Below are positions 41,655 to 49,317 of a stretch of DNA of 64,000 nucleotides, piece after piece. Below the pieces are notes generated by a model that saw nothing but the letters and a program-made list of their open reading frames with translations, did not search any database and was not told where the DNA came from. This DNA comes from Arthrobacter sp. ov118 (GTDB lineage Bacteria; Actinomycetota; Actinomycetes; Actinomycetales; Micrococcaceae): positions 1-64,000 of the forward strand of contig NZ_FPAY01000012.1 of the NCBI RefSeq assembly GCF_900116495.1, given 5' to 3'. Position 1 is the first letter of the stretch; every line of letters begins with the position of its first letter. The position numbers and the translations under genes are program-made.

Positions 41655-42865
41655 CCGGAGCAAATGACGCAACGGAAGCCACCCGCGCGAAAGCGTCAAA
41701 GGGTAGGGGCCCGGCAATCCCCGGAAACCTGGCACCCTTGTACGCGGCCGGCTTCACCACTGCCTTCGGCGCCCACAGCATCGCCGCCGGTCTCGGTGCC
41801 GAGACCGGGGACCTCGGGCTCGGGCTCCTTACCTTCGGGGTCATCCTGGCCCTCTATGACGTCGCCGAAGTCGTTCTTAAACCGGTGTTCGGGTCCCTGA
41901 GTGACCGCATTGGTTCCAAGCCTGTCGTTGTCGGCGGACTGGTTGCTTTTGCCGTCGCCTCTGCTTTCGGCATCCTTGCGACGACGCCGGTGGTCCTCGG
42001 CCTTGTCAGGCTCGGCCAGGGTGCCGCAGCGTCGGCGTTCTCCCCGGCGTCCTCTGCCGCCGTCGCGCGTCTTGCGGGACCCGCGGCGGCTGGCCGCTAT
42101 TTTGGAAAGTACGGCTCCTGGAAGGGCCTTGGATATGTGCTGGGGCCGCTGCTGGGCGCCGGCTTGATCGGGGCCGGGGGCTTCCCGGCGCTCTTCGTGG
42201 CCCTGACCGCCGTCTCGCTCGCGACCGCCCTGTGGACGCTGTTGGCCATGCCCCGTTTGCCGGTCCTCACACGCCCGCGCTACACGGCCATGGACTTGAT
42301 TCGCCAGACCACTGAACGCGGATTCCTCATCCCGACCACGGCTCTGGCCGCAGCGACCGGCGCCCTGGGCGTCGCCGTCGGGTTCCTGCCCCTGCTCGGC
42401 GCGAACCTTCACCTGCCGCTCATCGGAAGCATGGCCGTCGTCGCCGTGCTGGCATTCTCGTCCACTCTCACCCAGCCGGTGGTGGGCCGGCTCCGCGACC
42501 AAGGACGAATAACAGACCGCGCGGGGATGGCCGCCGGGCTGTTCCTGATCGCGGCAGCGATCGCTGCCCTGGCCATCCTGCCGCTGCCTGCGACACTGTA
42601 CCTGGCCGCCGTCGTTCTCGGGATGGGAATCGGCATTGCCACGCCGCTGGGCTTCGCCCATCTGGCAGGCACAACGCCGCCGGAACGGATGGGACGAACG
42701 ATGGGAACGGCCGAGCTCGGACGCGAAATCGGCGATGCCGGCGGCCCGCTGATCGTCGGAGGCATCGCCGCCGCCCTCAGCCTCGCCGCTGGGCTTTGGA
42801 CCCTGGCCCTCCTGGTGGCGGGCTGCGCGGCAATGTGCCTGGTTTTGCTGCGCCCGCGCCCGTAA
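41651..42865 (+). CDS. MFS transporter
   Basis: The 404-aa protein is a 12-TM major facilitator. A family-type loop 2-3 motif reads 'PVFGSLSDRIGSKPVVVGG' and an equivalent half-repeat is 'QPVVGRLRDQGRITDRAGM'. It is translationally coupled to the ArsR and CDF genes, so it is likely part of the same metal or organometal resistance response. The substrate is not determined. Confidence 0.88.
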   Translation: MTGANDATEATRAKASKGRGPAIPGNLAPLYAAGFTTAFGAHSIAAGLGAETGDLGLGLLTFGVILALYDVAEVVLKPVFGSLSDRIGSKPVVVGGLVAFAVASAFGILATTPVVLGLVRLGQGAAASAFSPASSAAVARLAGPAAAGRYFGKYGSWKGLGYVLGPLLGAGLIGAGGFPALFVALTAVSLATALWTLLAMPRLPVLTRPRYTAMDLIRQTTERGFLIPTTALAAATGALGVAVGFLPLLGANLHLPLIGSMAVVAVLAFSSTLTQPVVGRLRDQGRITDRAGMAAGLFLIAAAIAALAILPLPATLYLAAVVLGMGIGIATPLGFAHLAGTTPPERMGRTMGTAELGREIGDAGGPLIVGGIAAALSLAAGLWTLALLVAGCAAMCLVLLRPRP

Positions 42866-42931
42866 GGAGATGTCCTTGGACGGCGGGCCAAAGCCCTATT
42901 GACGCTCCGGGCCCCGTCGGGCTTTCGCCAG

Positions 42932-43600
42932 TCAGGCTCCCCGCCGGCTCACCATCTCGTTGATCCAGATAGGCGCGAACGGGGACGTGCAGTTCCGCGG
43001 GGTCGGGTAGTCCTTGAGCACCTCCAGGCGCTCGCCGATGTCGATCGCGCGGGCCCGGTGCTCCCCGTGCTCGATCCCGATCTGCGCCAGAGTGTGGTTC
43101 ATCGCCCACTGCAGGCGGTCCGGGGCGTCCTTCATCTCCGCCTCGATCGTGTCCAGCAGGCCGGACAGGTCGAGCCCCTCGGGCCTCTTCGCGACCCGTT
43201 CGGTAGTCAGGGCCCAACCGGCACTGGCGACAAGCGGGTCAGGGTCCGCGGTCCAGGCCACGCGCAGCTGTTCGGCGTGAGGACTCTTCTTGACCACGTA
43301 GTTCACCAGCCAGTCATGCACCTTAGGAGCGCGCGCCTGGCGCAGCATGGCGTCCAGCTCGCCGGACTCGAAGGCCTTGGGCCGGCAGATCAGCAGCGCC
43401 AGCAGCCGGGCGGCGGTGTCGTCCGTGGCCCACAGCCCGCAGGCCAGGTCCTGCTGGGTCTTCAGCCGCTTCGCGACCGCGCGCAACTTGGACAGGTTCA
43501 CGCCGTGGTCGTCACCGCGCACCTCGTTCGCCTCGCGCATCTTCGGGTCGTCGAGCTCCGCGAGCTCAGCCATCACCGCGTCGACCGTCGTCTCCAACAT
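42932..43600 (-). CDS. DNA alkylation repair-like (HEAT-repeat) protein
   Basis: The 222-aa helical protein resembles short AlkD/DUF1061-type DNA alkylation repair proteins: 'MAELAELDDPKMREANEVRGDDHGVNLSKLRAVAKRLKTQQDLACGLWATDDTAARLLALLICRP' at the N-terminus, then 'DAMLRQARAPKVHDWLVNYVVKKSP' and 'WALTTERVAK'. AlkD family members excise alkylated bases by HEAT-repeat wrapping. It is unclear whether this member is an active glycosylase. It stands alone, convergent with the MFS gene. Confidence 0.82.
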   Translation of the reverse strand: MLETTVDAVMAELAELDDPKMREANEVRGDDHGVNLSKLRAVAKRLKTQQDLACGLWATDDTAARLLALLICRPKAFESGELDAMLRQARAPKVHDWLVNYVVKKSPHAEQLRVAWTADPDPLVASAGWALTTERVAKRPEGLDLSGLLDTIEAEMKDAPDRLQWAMNHTLAQIGIEHGEHRARAIDIGERLEVLKDYPTPRNCTSPFAPIWINEMVSRRGA

Positions 43601-43684
43601 CCCTGCCTCCCCGTCATGCGCCTGTCGGATGTTTCGCCAATGGGATGTAGTTTACGGTCGCAGCCGGACGCCCGGCTGCCTTCG

Positions 43685-44848
43685 TCAGGGCTGCCAGCAC
43701 ACGGGAAGTTCTTTGAGGCCGTAGACAATCGTGCTGTCCATCCGCTCCAGCTGTGCCTCCGGTGCCACGGCCAGCCCCGGCAGCCGCGAAACCACGGCCT
43801 CCAGCGCAATCCGGGCCTCGAGCCGCGCCAGGGGCGCCCCGAGACAGAAATGAATGCCCTGCCCGAAGGCGAGGTGCCGGTTCGGTGAGCGCTCGACGTC
43901 GAACGTGTCCGCGGCCGGGAAGTGCTCAGCGTCGCGATTGGCCGACCCGATCCATGCCACAAGCGGTGCATCCGCCGGGATCTGCCGGTCTCGCAGAGTC
44001 GTATCGACCGCGGCGATCCGGTACATGGACTGGACGGGGGAGCGGTAGCGCAGGACCTCCTCGATGGCGGTCGGCAGCAGTTCCGGCTCGGCGACCAGGC
44101 GCGCCAGCGTGCCCGGTGCTTCGGTGAAGCACAGCACCGCATTTCCGATCAGGTTGGTGGTGGTCTCGTTGCCTGCGACGAGCAACAGGGCACAGAAGCC
44201 CAGCAGTTCGGCGACACTGAGCTTCTGGCCGTCGATCTCGGCCGCGAGCAGCAGGCTGATCAGATCTTCGCCCGGCCGGCGCCGGCGCTGCTCGATCATG
44301 CCCAGGAAATATTCCGCCATCTCCTGGTGGGCGCCGCCATGGCCGGCCGGCTCGGCGTCCGGGCGGGTGTACGCGACGATGGCGTCTGACCATTGCTTGA
44401 AGCGGTCCCGGTCTTCGGCCGGGATGCCCATGAGCTCCGCGATGACAATCACCGGCAGCGGGTAGGCCAGGTCTTCGATCAAGTCCATGCTGCCTGTGCC
44501 GACTGCAGGATCGAGGAGTTCATCAGTGATTGCCAAGATGCGCGGGCCGAGCGCTTCCACCGAGCGGGGCGTGAACGCCTGGGTCACGAGGGACCGCAGC
44601 TGACGGTGCCGGGGCGGGTCCGTGTTGACCAGGCTGGCGGCGAAGAGCTGGCCTGTTTCCGAAGGGTTGCTCCCGCCCATACGGGAGGAAAACGCGGCGT
44701 GCTCCGACAAGACACGCTGCACGTCGTCGTAGCAGAAAACGTGCCAGAGCCCGGATTCCTCGTCGAGGAAAACGGGTTCGCTCCGTCGCATCTCCTCGTA
44801 CCGGGGAAAGGGGTCCAGCGGCTGCTCAAGTACTGAGAATCGCACCAT
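43685..44848 (-). CDS. Cytochrome P450
   Basis: This 387-aa soluble P450 has the heme loop FGQGIHFCLGAPLARLEARIAL with the ligand cysteine, the I-helix LLLVAGNETTTNLIGN and the ExxR motif (EEVLRYRSP). Length is typical for actinobacterial class I P450s. It likely hydroxylates a hydrophobic substrate with help from separate ferredoxin and reductase, which are not present nearby. It is the last gene of the insert before flbD, and is divergent from the flagellar operon. Confidence 0.95.
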   Translation of the reverse strand: MVRFSVLEQPLDPFPRYEEMRRSEPVFLDEESGLWHVFCYDDVQRVLSEHAAFSSRMGGSNPSETGQLFAASLVNTDPPRHRQLRSLVTQAFTPRSVEALGPRILAITDELLDPAVGTGSMDLIEDLAYPLPVIVIAELMGIPAEDRDRFKQWSDAIVAYTRPDAEPAGHGGAHQEMAEYFLGMIEQRRRRPGEDLISLLLAAEIDGQKLSVAELLGFCALLLVAGNETTTNLIGNAVLCFTEAPGTLARLVAEPELLPTAIEEVLRYRSPVQSMYRIAAVDTTLRDRQIPADAPLVAWIGSANRDAEHFPAADTFDVERSPNRHLAFGQGIHFCLGAPLARLEARIALEAVVSRLPGLAVAPEAQLERMDSTIVYGLKELPVCWQP

Positions 44849-45061
44849 GGCGGGCCTTCCTGATCAGGCGGGCGGCCGTTGCGTCCTCGTCGGGGGATTG
44901 GCCAGGCGGCGGGGCGGGCCGCGTGGCCCCGTCAGCTCCCACCATAGTCCCGCCCGCGCGCCGTCGTCGTCCCCTTTCTTGCCCGATGAGCTATCACTCA
45001 TGGCTGTCATTCCGGCGGCAAGGCAACCACAAGTGATAGCGCAACTGGAAGGGGCGGCGCC
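44849..45061. other. Intergenic region between P450 and the flbD promoter
   Basis: This 213-nt part of the divergent gap shows no credible gene. It should hold the P450 promoter on the minus strand, but I see no clear -35/-10 pair. Confidence 0.4.
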
Positions 45062-45088
45062 TAACGAACCGGCCGGAGGTGCCGACAG
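45062..45088 (+). promoter_or_regulatory. FliA/WhiG-type promoter of flbD-motA-motB
   Basis: TAAC (45062-45065), 15 nt, GCCGACAG (45081-45088). The -10 has two differences from GCCGATAA but the spacing is exact and the -35 equals the flgB and flgN sites. Transcription would begin near 45095, about 38 nt before the flbD ATG. Confidence 0.7.
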
Positions 45089-45132
45089 TACGGAGCAGAA
45101 CACTCTTCCCCCTCACAGAGCAGAATCGGCCC

Positions 45133-45438
45133 ATGATCGTCGTCACACGTCTCAACGGAACGCGCTTCGCGGTCAATCCGGACCTTATTGAACGCATCCA
45201 CGAGAGCCCGGACACGCACCTGGTGACGCTCGACGGCGCCGCCTACGTGGTGCTGGAAAGCCTCGCGGAAGTGGTTGAACTCATCGCCGACTACCGGGCG
45301 TACATCCTGAGTAAGGCCCGGGATTTTCCGGCCATCACCGGGTATCCGCTGAGCCTGGTCCGGACAGACGACCCGGACGACGACCCCAACGACACCGACG
45401 GCGCCGGCACCGCGGCGCCCGTACAACCCAGAAAGTAA
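45133..45438 (+). CDS. flbD: FlbD-family flagellar protein
   Basis: This 101-aa protein matches the small FlbD family of Gram-positive and spirochaete flagellar operons: 'MIVVTRLNGTRFAVNPDLIERIHESPDTHLVTLDGAAYVVLESLAEVVELIADYRAYIL'. The role is unknown in most species; it is not the Caulobacter transcription factor FlbD. The last 35 residues are acidic and low-complexity. ATG 45133 starts at the family N-terminus; the longer frame overlaps the promoter. motA starts 2 nt after its stop. Confidence 0.9.
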   Translation: MIVVTRLNGTRFAVNPDLIERIHESPDTHLVTLDGAAYVVLESLAEVVELIADYRAYILSKARDFPAITGYPLSLVRTDDPDDDPNDTDGAGTAAPVQPRK

Positions 45439-45440
45439 CG

Positions 45441-46259
45441 ATGGATCCCGCAACAGTCATCGGACTGCTCCTCGCCTTTGGCTCCGTAATCGCCATGGTG
45501 ACCATGGAAGGCGGCAGCGTCACCGCGCTCCTGCTGCCGGCACCCATGATCCTGGTCTTCGGCGCCACCATCGCGGTCGGGATCGCAGGCAACACCCTCA
45601 CGGACGTCATTCAGGCCTTCAAGGCCCTCCCCAAGATGTTCCAGGGCAAGACGTCGAAGCCTCAGGAAAGCATCGATCAAGTGGTCCGCTTCGCGGAAAA
45701 GGCCCGCAGCGAGGGCCTGTTGTCCCTGGAGGAAGAAGCAGCCAGTGTCAAAGATCCTTTCCTGACGCGAGCCCTGCAGAATATCGCCGATGGCACCGAC
45801 GCCGAAGAACTCCGGATGCTGATGGAGGATGAGATTGACTCCAAGGCCCGCAGCGACCACTCCAACTCCAAATTCTTCGCGAGCCTCGGCGGTTATGCCC
45901 CAACCGTCGGCATCATCGGCACCGTCGTGTCCCTGACCCACGTCTTGGAAAACCTCTCCACGCCGGACCACCTGGGCCCGATGATTGCGGCAGCCTTTGT
46001 CGCGACGCTCTGGGGCCTGTTGTCCGCCAACTTCCTCTGGCTTCCGTTCAGCGGCCGTCTTGCCAGGCTGTCGGAGCTGGACATAGAACGAATGACGCTG
46101 CTGATGGAAGGCATGCTGGCGGTCCAGGCCGGCGCCCAGCCCCTGCTGCTCGCCGAAAGACTGCGCTCGATGGTTCCTGAACACCAGCTCAAGGCCTCCG
46201 GCGGGGATAAGAAGTCCGGCGGCAAGGACAAAACCGACGTGCTGGACCAGGCCGCGTGA
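45441..46259 (+). CDS. motA: Flagellar motor stator protein MotA
   Basis: MotA and MotB form the proton (or sodium) channel that drives rotation. The 272-aa protein has four transmembrane segments, with the conserved 'LGGYAPTVGIIGTVVSLTHVLENLSTPDHLGPMIAAAFVATLWGLLSANFLWLPF' for TM3-TM4. The cytoplasmic loop carries the charged residues that contact FliG. The last 30 residues are charged and variable. motB starts at a GTG overlapping the stop. Confidence 0.97.
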   Translation: MDPATVIGLLLAFGSVIAMVTMEGGSVTALLLPAPMILVFGATIAVGIAGNTLTDVIQAFKALPKMFQGKTSKPQESIDQVVRFAEKARSEGLLSLEEEAASVKDPFLTRALQNIADGTDAEELRMLMEDEIDSKARSDHSNSKFFASLGGYAPTVGIIGTVVSLTHVLENLSTPDHLGPMIAAAFVATLWGLLSANFLWLPFSGRLARLSELDIERMTLLMEGMLAVQAGAQPLLLAERLRSMVPEHQLKASGGDKKSGGKDKTDVLDQAA

Positions 46260-47080
46260 GTTCCAGGCGGCGGGGGCGAAAGAAGCCGGAACAGCACCAC
46301 GTCGACGAGCGCTGGATGGCGTCCTACATGGACATGGTCACCGTGCTGATGTGCATGTTCATCGTGCTGTACGCCATGTCCAGCGTGGACGCCAACAAGT
46401 TTGAAAAGCTTCGCAACTCGCTGGCCACGGGCTTCGGCGCGGTTGCCTCCGAAACCGTGGACACGGCGTCGGGCACCGTGGTGCCGCCGGATCTCGTGGA
46501 CCAGGACCTCGAGGCCTTCGCGGCGGTCAAGGGCGCCGCAACCACGTCCCCGGAAAATATGGCCGAGGCCGTCAAGGAAGTTGACCGGCTCAAGGCGCTG
46601 CAGGCGAAAATGCAGGCCGGGCTGGCGGCCGCCGGGCTCAGCGAGAACGTCGAGTTCCAGATCGACCAGCGCGGCCTGACGGTCAAGCTTGTCGGATCGC
46701 AGGCTTTTTTCGAACCGGACCGGCCCGAGCTCACGGCCCGGGCTACCCGGGTGCTGCAGATCATCTCGCCGGTCCTGAAGCCGGCCAAGATGGAAATCAT
46801 GGTCGAGGGCCACGCCGCGAATGGCATCACGGCGTACCCCTCCACGTGGGAGTTGTCCTCGGCGCGTGCCGTGAACGTCCTGCGGTACATGGTGGACGAC
46901 GGCGGCATTGCCCCCGGGACCATTGGCGCCGTAGCGTTCGGATCGGCCCGCCAGGTCAACGATGACTCCACGCCGGCGCTCATGGAGCGGAACCGCCGGG
47001 TGGACATCGTGGTGATTTCGGACAAGCCCGACGTCGTCCGCGCCCTGATTCCGGAAGCCCTGAAGCTGAGCCGGAAATAG
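46256..47080 (+). CDS. motB: Flagellar motor stator protein MotB
   Basis: The 274-aa MotB anchors the stator to peptidoglycan. A single N-terminal TM segment has the ion-binding aspartate, Asp26, in 'YMDMVTVLMCMFIVLYAMS'. After a linker with a coiled stretch, the OmpA-like domain has 'IMVEGHAANGITAYPSTWELSSARAVNVLRYMVDDG' and 'SARQVNDDSTPALMERNRRVDIVV'. The tyrosine and threonine environment does not settle proton versus sodium use. Confidence 0.96.
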   Translation: MSSRRRGRKKPEQHHVDERWMASYMDMVTVLMCMFIVLYAMSSVDANKFEKLRNSLATGFGAVASETVDTASGTVVPPDLVDQDLEAFAAVKGAATTSPENMAEAVKEVDRLKALQAKMQAGLAAAGLSENVEFQIDQRGLTVKLVGSQAFFEPDRPELTARATRVLQIISPVLKPAKMEIMVEGHAANGITAYPSTWELSSARAVNVLRYMVDDGGIAPGTIGAVAFGSARQVNDDSTPALMERNRRVDIVVISDKPDVVRALIPEALKLSRK

Positions 47081-47132
47081 GCTCGTGATTGCCTGCTCTT
47101 TATTGCCCGTCGTATTGCTAGGGGCTTATTGC

Positions 47133-47159
47133 TTACCCCGCGCGACCACTTGCCGATAG
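47133..47159 (+). promoter_or_regulatory. FliA/WhiG-type promoter immediately before fliM
   Basis: TTAC (47133-47136), 15 nt, GCCGATAG (47152-47159). The -10 matches the consensus at 7 of 8 bases. The expected transcription start, 6-9 nt downstream, falls on or beside the GTG at 47168, so the mRNA could be leaderless. Confidence 0.82.
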
Positions 47160-47167
47160 TGGCAACC

Positions 47168-48064
47168 GTGAGTGTTCTGGATGAGCGGGAAGTGGCACGG
47201 GAGCGGACCGTCAGCGTCTATGACTTCCGCCGTCCCGCGACGCTTGCCCGCGAGCACAGCCGTGTGCTGGAGCTCGCCTTCGAAACCTTCGCACGCCAGT
47301 GGGGAACCCAGCTGACCGCCAAGGTCCGGGTCAAGTCCGTGGTGCGCCTCGAAGACGTCAGCATGCTCAGCTACGACGAATACGCCGCCTCGCTGCCGGC
47401 CGTTACGGCCATGGTCCTCTGCACCGTGGAAACCCAGGATTCGAAGCTGGTGGTGCAGTTCCCCGGCCCGGCCGCCCTCGGCTGGGTCAACCGCATGCTC
47501 GGCGCCTCGAATGATGCGCCAATGCCGGACCGGAAGTTCACCCAGATCGAGCAGGCCTTGATCAAAGGCCTCATGGACGAGGCCCTCGAAGACCTCGGCT
47601 ACTCCCTGGGTCCGCTGCTCAGCGAAGCCGTCCGCGTGGACACGATCCAGTACAACTCCCAGTTCGCCCAGGCAGCCGCGCCAAGCGAACTGATGATCGT
47701 CGCCTCCTTCACGATGAGTGTCGGCGACGTCAACGCCCCCGCCACCCTGGCCGTTCCGGCCGGCCTGCTGCTGGGACGGCTCAAGAAGGTCAACCCGACC
47801 GACACCCGCGGCGACGCGGCGGCGCGCGTCAGCGCCCAGCTGGAGCAGGTGCCGGTGGAACTGTCGGTGCGGCTCTCGACGTCATTCGTCACCCCGAGCC
47901 AGGTCCTGGGCCTCGCCGTCGGTGACGTCCTGACCCTGCCTCACCTGGAAAACCGGCCCTTTGACCTCACCCTGGACGGGACCCGGCTGGCCACCGCCGC
48001 CCCGGCCCGCAACGGCTCCCGCGCGGCCGCAGTCATTGTCACAATCGAGGAGAACCAACGATGA
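47168..48064 (+). CDS. fliM: Flagellar motor switch protein FliM
   Basis: FliM is the switch-complex protein between FliG and FliN. From GTG 47168 the protein is 298 aa. The family motif 'VYDFRRPATLAREHSRVLELAFETFARQWG' starts at about residue 16 and the C-terminal SpoA-like domain is about 225-285. The usual N-terminal CheY-binding peptide (L-S-Q-x-E-I-D-x-L-L) is not visible; only 'SVLDEREVARERT' precedes the motif. An upstream in-frame start at 47129 would lie inside the -35 promoter element and is rejected. fliN overlaps by 4 bp. Confidence 0.93.
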   Translation: MSVLDEREVARERTVSVYDFRRPATLAREHSRVLELAFETFARQWGTQLTAKVRVKSVVRLEDVSMLSYDEYAASLPAVTAMVLCTVETQDSKLVVQFPGPAALGWVNRMLGASNDAPMPDRKFTQIEQALIKGLMDEALEDLGYSLGPLLSEAVRVDTIQYNSQFAQAAAPSELMIVASFTMSVGDVNAPATLAVPAGLLLGRLKKVNPTDTRGDAAARVSAQLEQVPVELSVRLSTSFVTPSQVLGLAVGDVLTLPHLENRPFDLTLDGTRLATAAPARNGSRAAAVIVTIEENQR

Positions 48065-48783
48065 CCATCACCCTGACCAAGCACGAATTGTCGGCGGAAC
48101 GGCTCGTCGAGGAACTGCCGAGCCCGGTAGCCCTGAAAGTTGTGGCCCTGGTGCCTGCCCGGGCCGCGGCCGCCTACGCCCGGCAGGCCGTCACGGCCAC
48201 CTTTGTGGGCGCCGTCACCGCAGACCTCGCGCTCATGCTCAGCGACCGCACCTTCCTGGACGAGGCAGCCGGCGCGGGGTCCCAGCTGGGACACGTGTCC
48301 GTGACCGATGTTCTGCGCCCGGCCATGGAAAGTGCCAGTTCGGTCTTCGGCGCCGGCGTCCTGTCCGACCTGCGCGAATCCGATGTCTCCGGGCTCCTCT
48401 CGGATCCCGACACCGCGGTCTTTGAACTTTCCGACGGCAGCAACGCCGCGGCCTGGTTCGCTGTCCGGCTCCGCGAACACGGCACCAGCCAGGACCGTGC
48501 CGGTGACGTGTTCGCCGGCGGGGACACCGTGGCCGGCCGGCTCGGCCGCATCAACAACATCGAAATGGCCCTGACCGTGGAGATCGGACGCACCCGGATG
48601 TCGGTCCGCGACGTGCTCTCGCTGGAACCCGGCAAGATCATCGAACTGGACCGCTCCGCCGGAGCCCCCGCCGACGTCCTGCTCAACGGCCGCCTGATCG
48701 CGCACGGCGAAGTGGTGGTCCTGGACCAGGACTACGCAGTACGGATCACCCGCATCCTCGACGTCGCCGAGGGGCTCAGCTGA
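48061..48783 (+). CDS. fliN: Flagellar motor switch protein FliN (long form)
   Basis: The 240-aa protein ends in a FliN/SpoA domain (about residues 160-236: 'NNIEMALTVEIGRTRMSVRDVLSLEPGKIIELDRSAGAPADVLLNGRLIAHGEVVVLDQDYAVRI'). The first 155 residues form an extra domain resembling the FliY/CheC-type middle, with 'VTATFVGAVTADLALMLS' and a possible remnant of a phosphatase helix. The length is FliY-like but the CheC/FliY active-site motif is not obvious. FliN caps the switch complex. Confidence 0.88.
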   Translation: MTITLTKHELSAERLVEELPSPVALKVVALVPARAAAAYARQAVTATFVGAVTADLALMLSDRTFLDEAAGAGSQLGHVSVTDVLRPAMESASSVFGAGVLSDLRESDVSGLLSDPDTAVFELSDGSNAAAWFAVRLREHGTSQDRAGDVFAGGDTVAGRLGRINNIEMALTVEIGRTRMSVRDVLSLEPGKIIELDRSAGAPADVLLNGRLIAHGEVVVLDQDYAVRITRILDVAEGLS

Positions 48784-49317
48784 ATGGACGCACTGATCCT
48801 CGGGCTGCGGGTAGTCGTGGCCCTGGGCGCGGTGCTTGGCCTTATGTGGTTCCTGCAGCGCCGGCTGGGCAAAGGCACCGGACGGCGCCGGGCGGACCGC
48901 GCCCTGACTATCGTCAGCAGGCAGAGCCTCGGACAGAAAGCCTCCGTGGTGGTGGTTGACGCCGCCGGGCAGCGCTTCCTGCTGGGCGTCACCGAGCACG
49001 CCGTCAACGTCCTGCACACCGGGGACATCCCGCCCGAACCCGAAGAAGTGCCGGTCCCCGCGATCAGCCGCAGCTTGGGGGACTTCGCCCGGATCCTCGC
49101 TGAGGCGCGCCCCGACGGTGCCCCTACTGATGGCACGCGGACCCCCGACGGCGACCTCCCGCCGTCGCGCCGCAGCTCGCTGCACCGGAACTCCAACGCC
49201 CGGGGCCCCGCCGGCCGGGGCGGCGCTGCCGGCCACCCGCCGCTGCACGGGTCCATCCTGGCCGGTTCCACATGGAAGCAGGCTGCCGCCGCCCTCAGGA
49301 GCGGACGCCGCAATTGA
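48784..49317 (+). CDS. fliO: Flagellar biosynthesis protein FliO-like
   Basis: This 177-aa protein has one TM segment at about residues 6-23 (GLRVVVALGAVLGLMWFLQRRLGKG), then 'LTIVSRQSLGQKASVVVVDAAGQRFLLGVTEHAVNVLH', the FliO core, and a variable Pro/Arg/Gly-rich tail. FliO assists FliP assembly. It lies just before fliP, and its stop overlaps the likely fliP start. Confidence 0.88.
   Translation: MDALILGLRVVVALGAVLGLMWFLQRRLGKGTGRRRADRALTIVSRQSLGQKASVVVVDAAGQRFLLGVTEHAVNVLHTGDIPPEPEEVPVPAISRSLGDFARILAEARPDGAPTDGTRTPDGDLPPSRRSSLHRNSNARGPAGRGGAAGHPPLHGSILAGSTWKQAAAALRSGRRN

Noticed and set aside
47129..47167. Longer fliM start at 47129
   Set aside because: It would put the start codon upstream of the promoter -35 element and add non-family residues.
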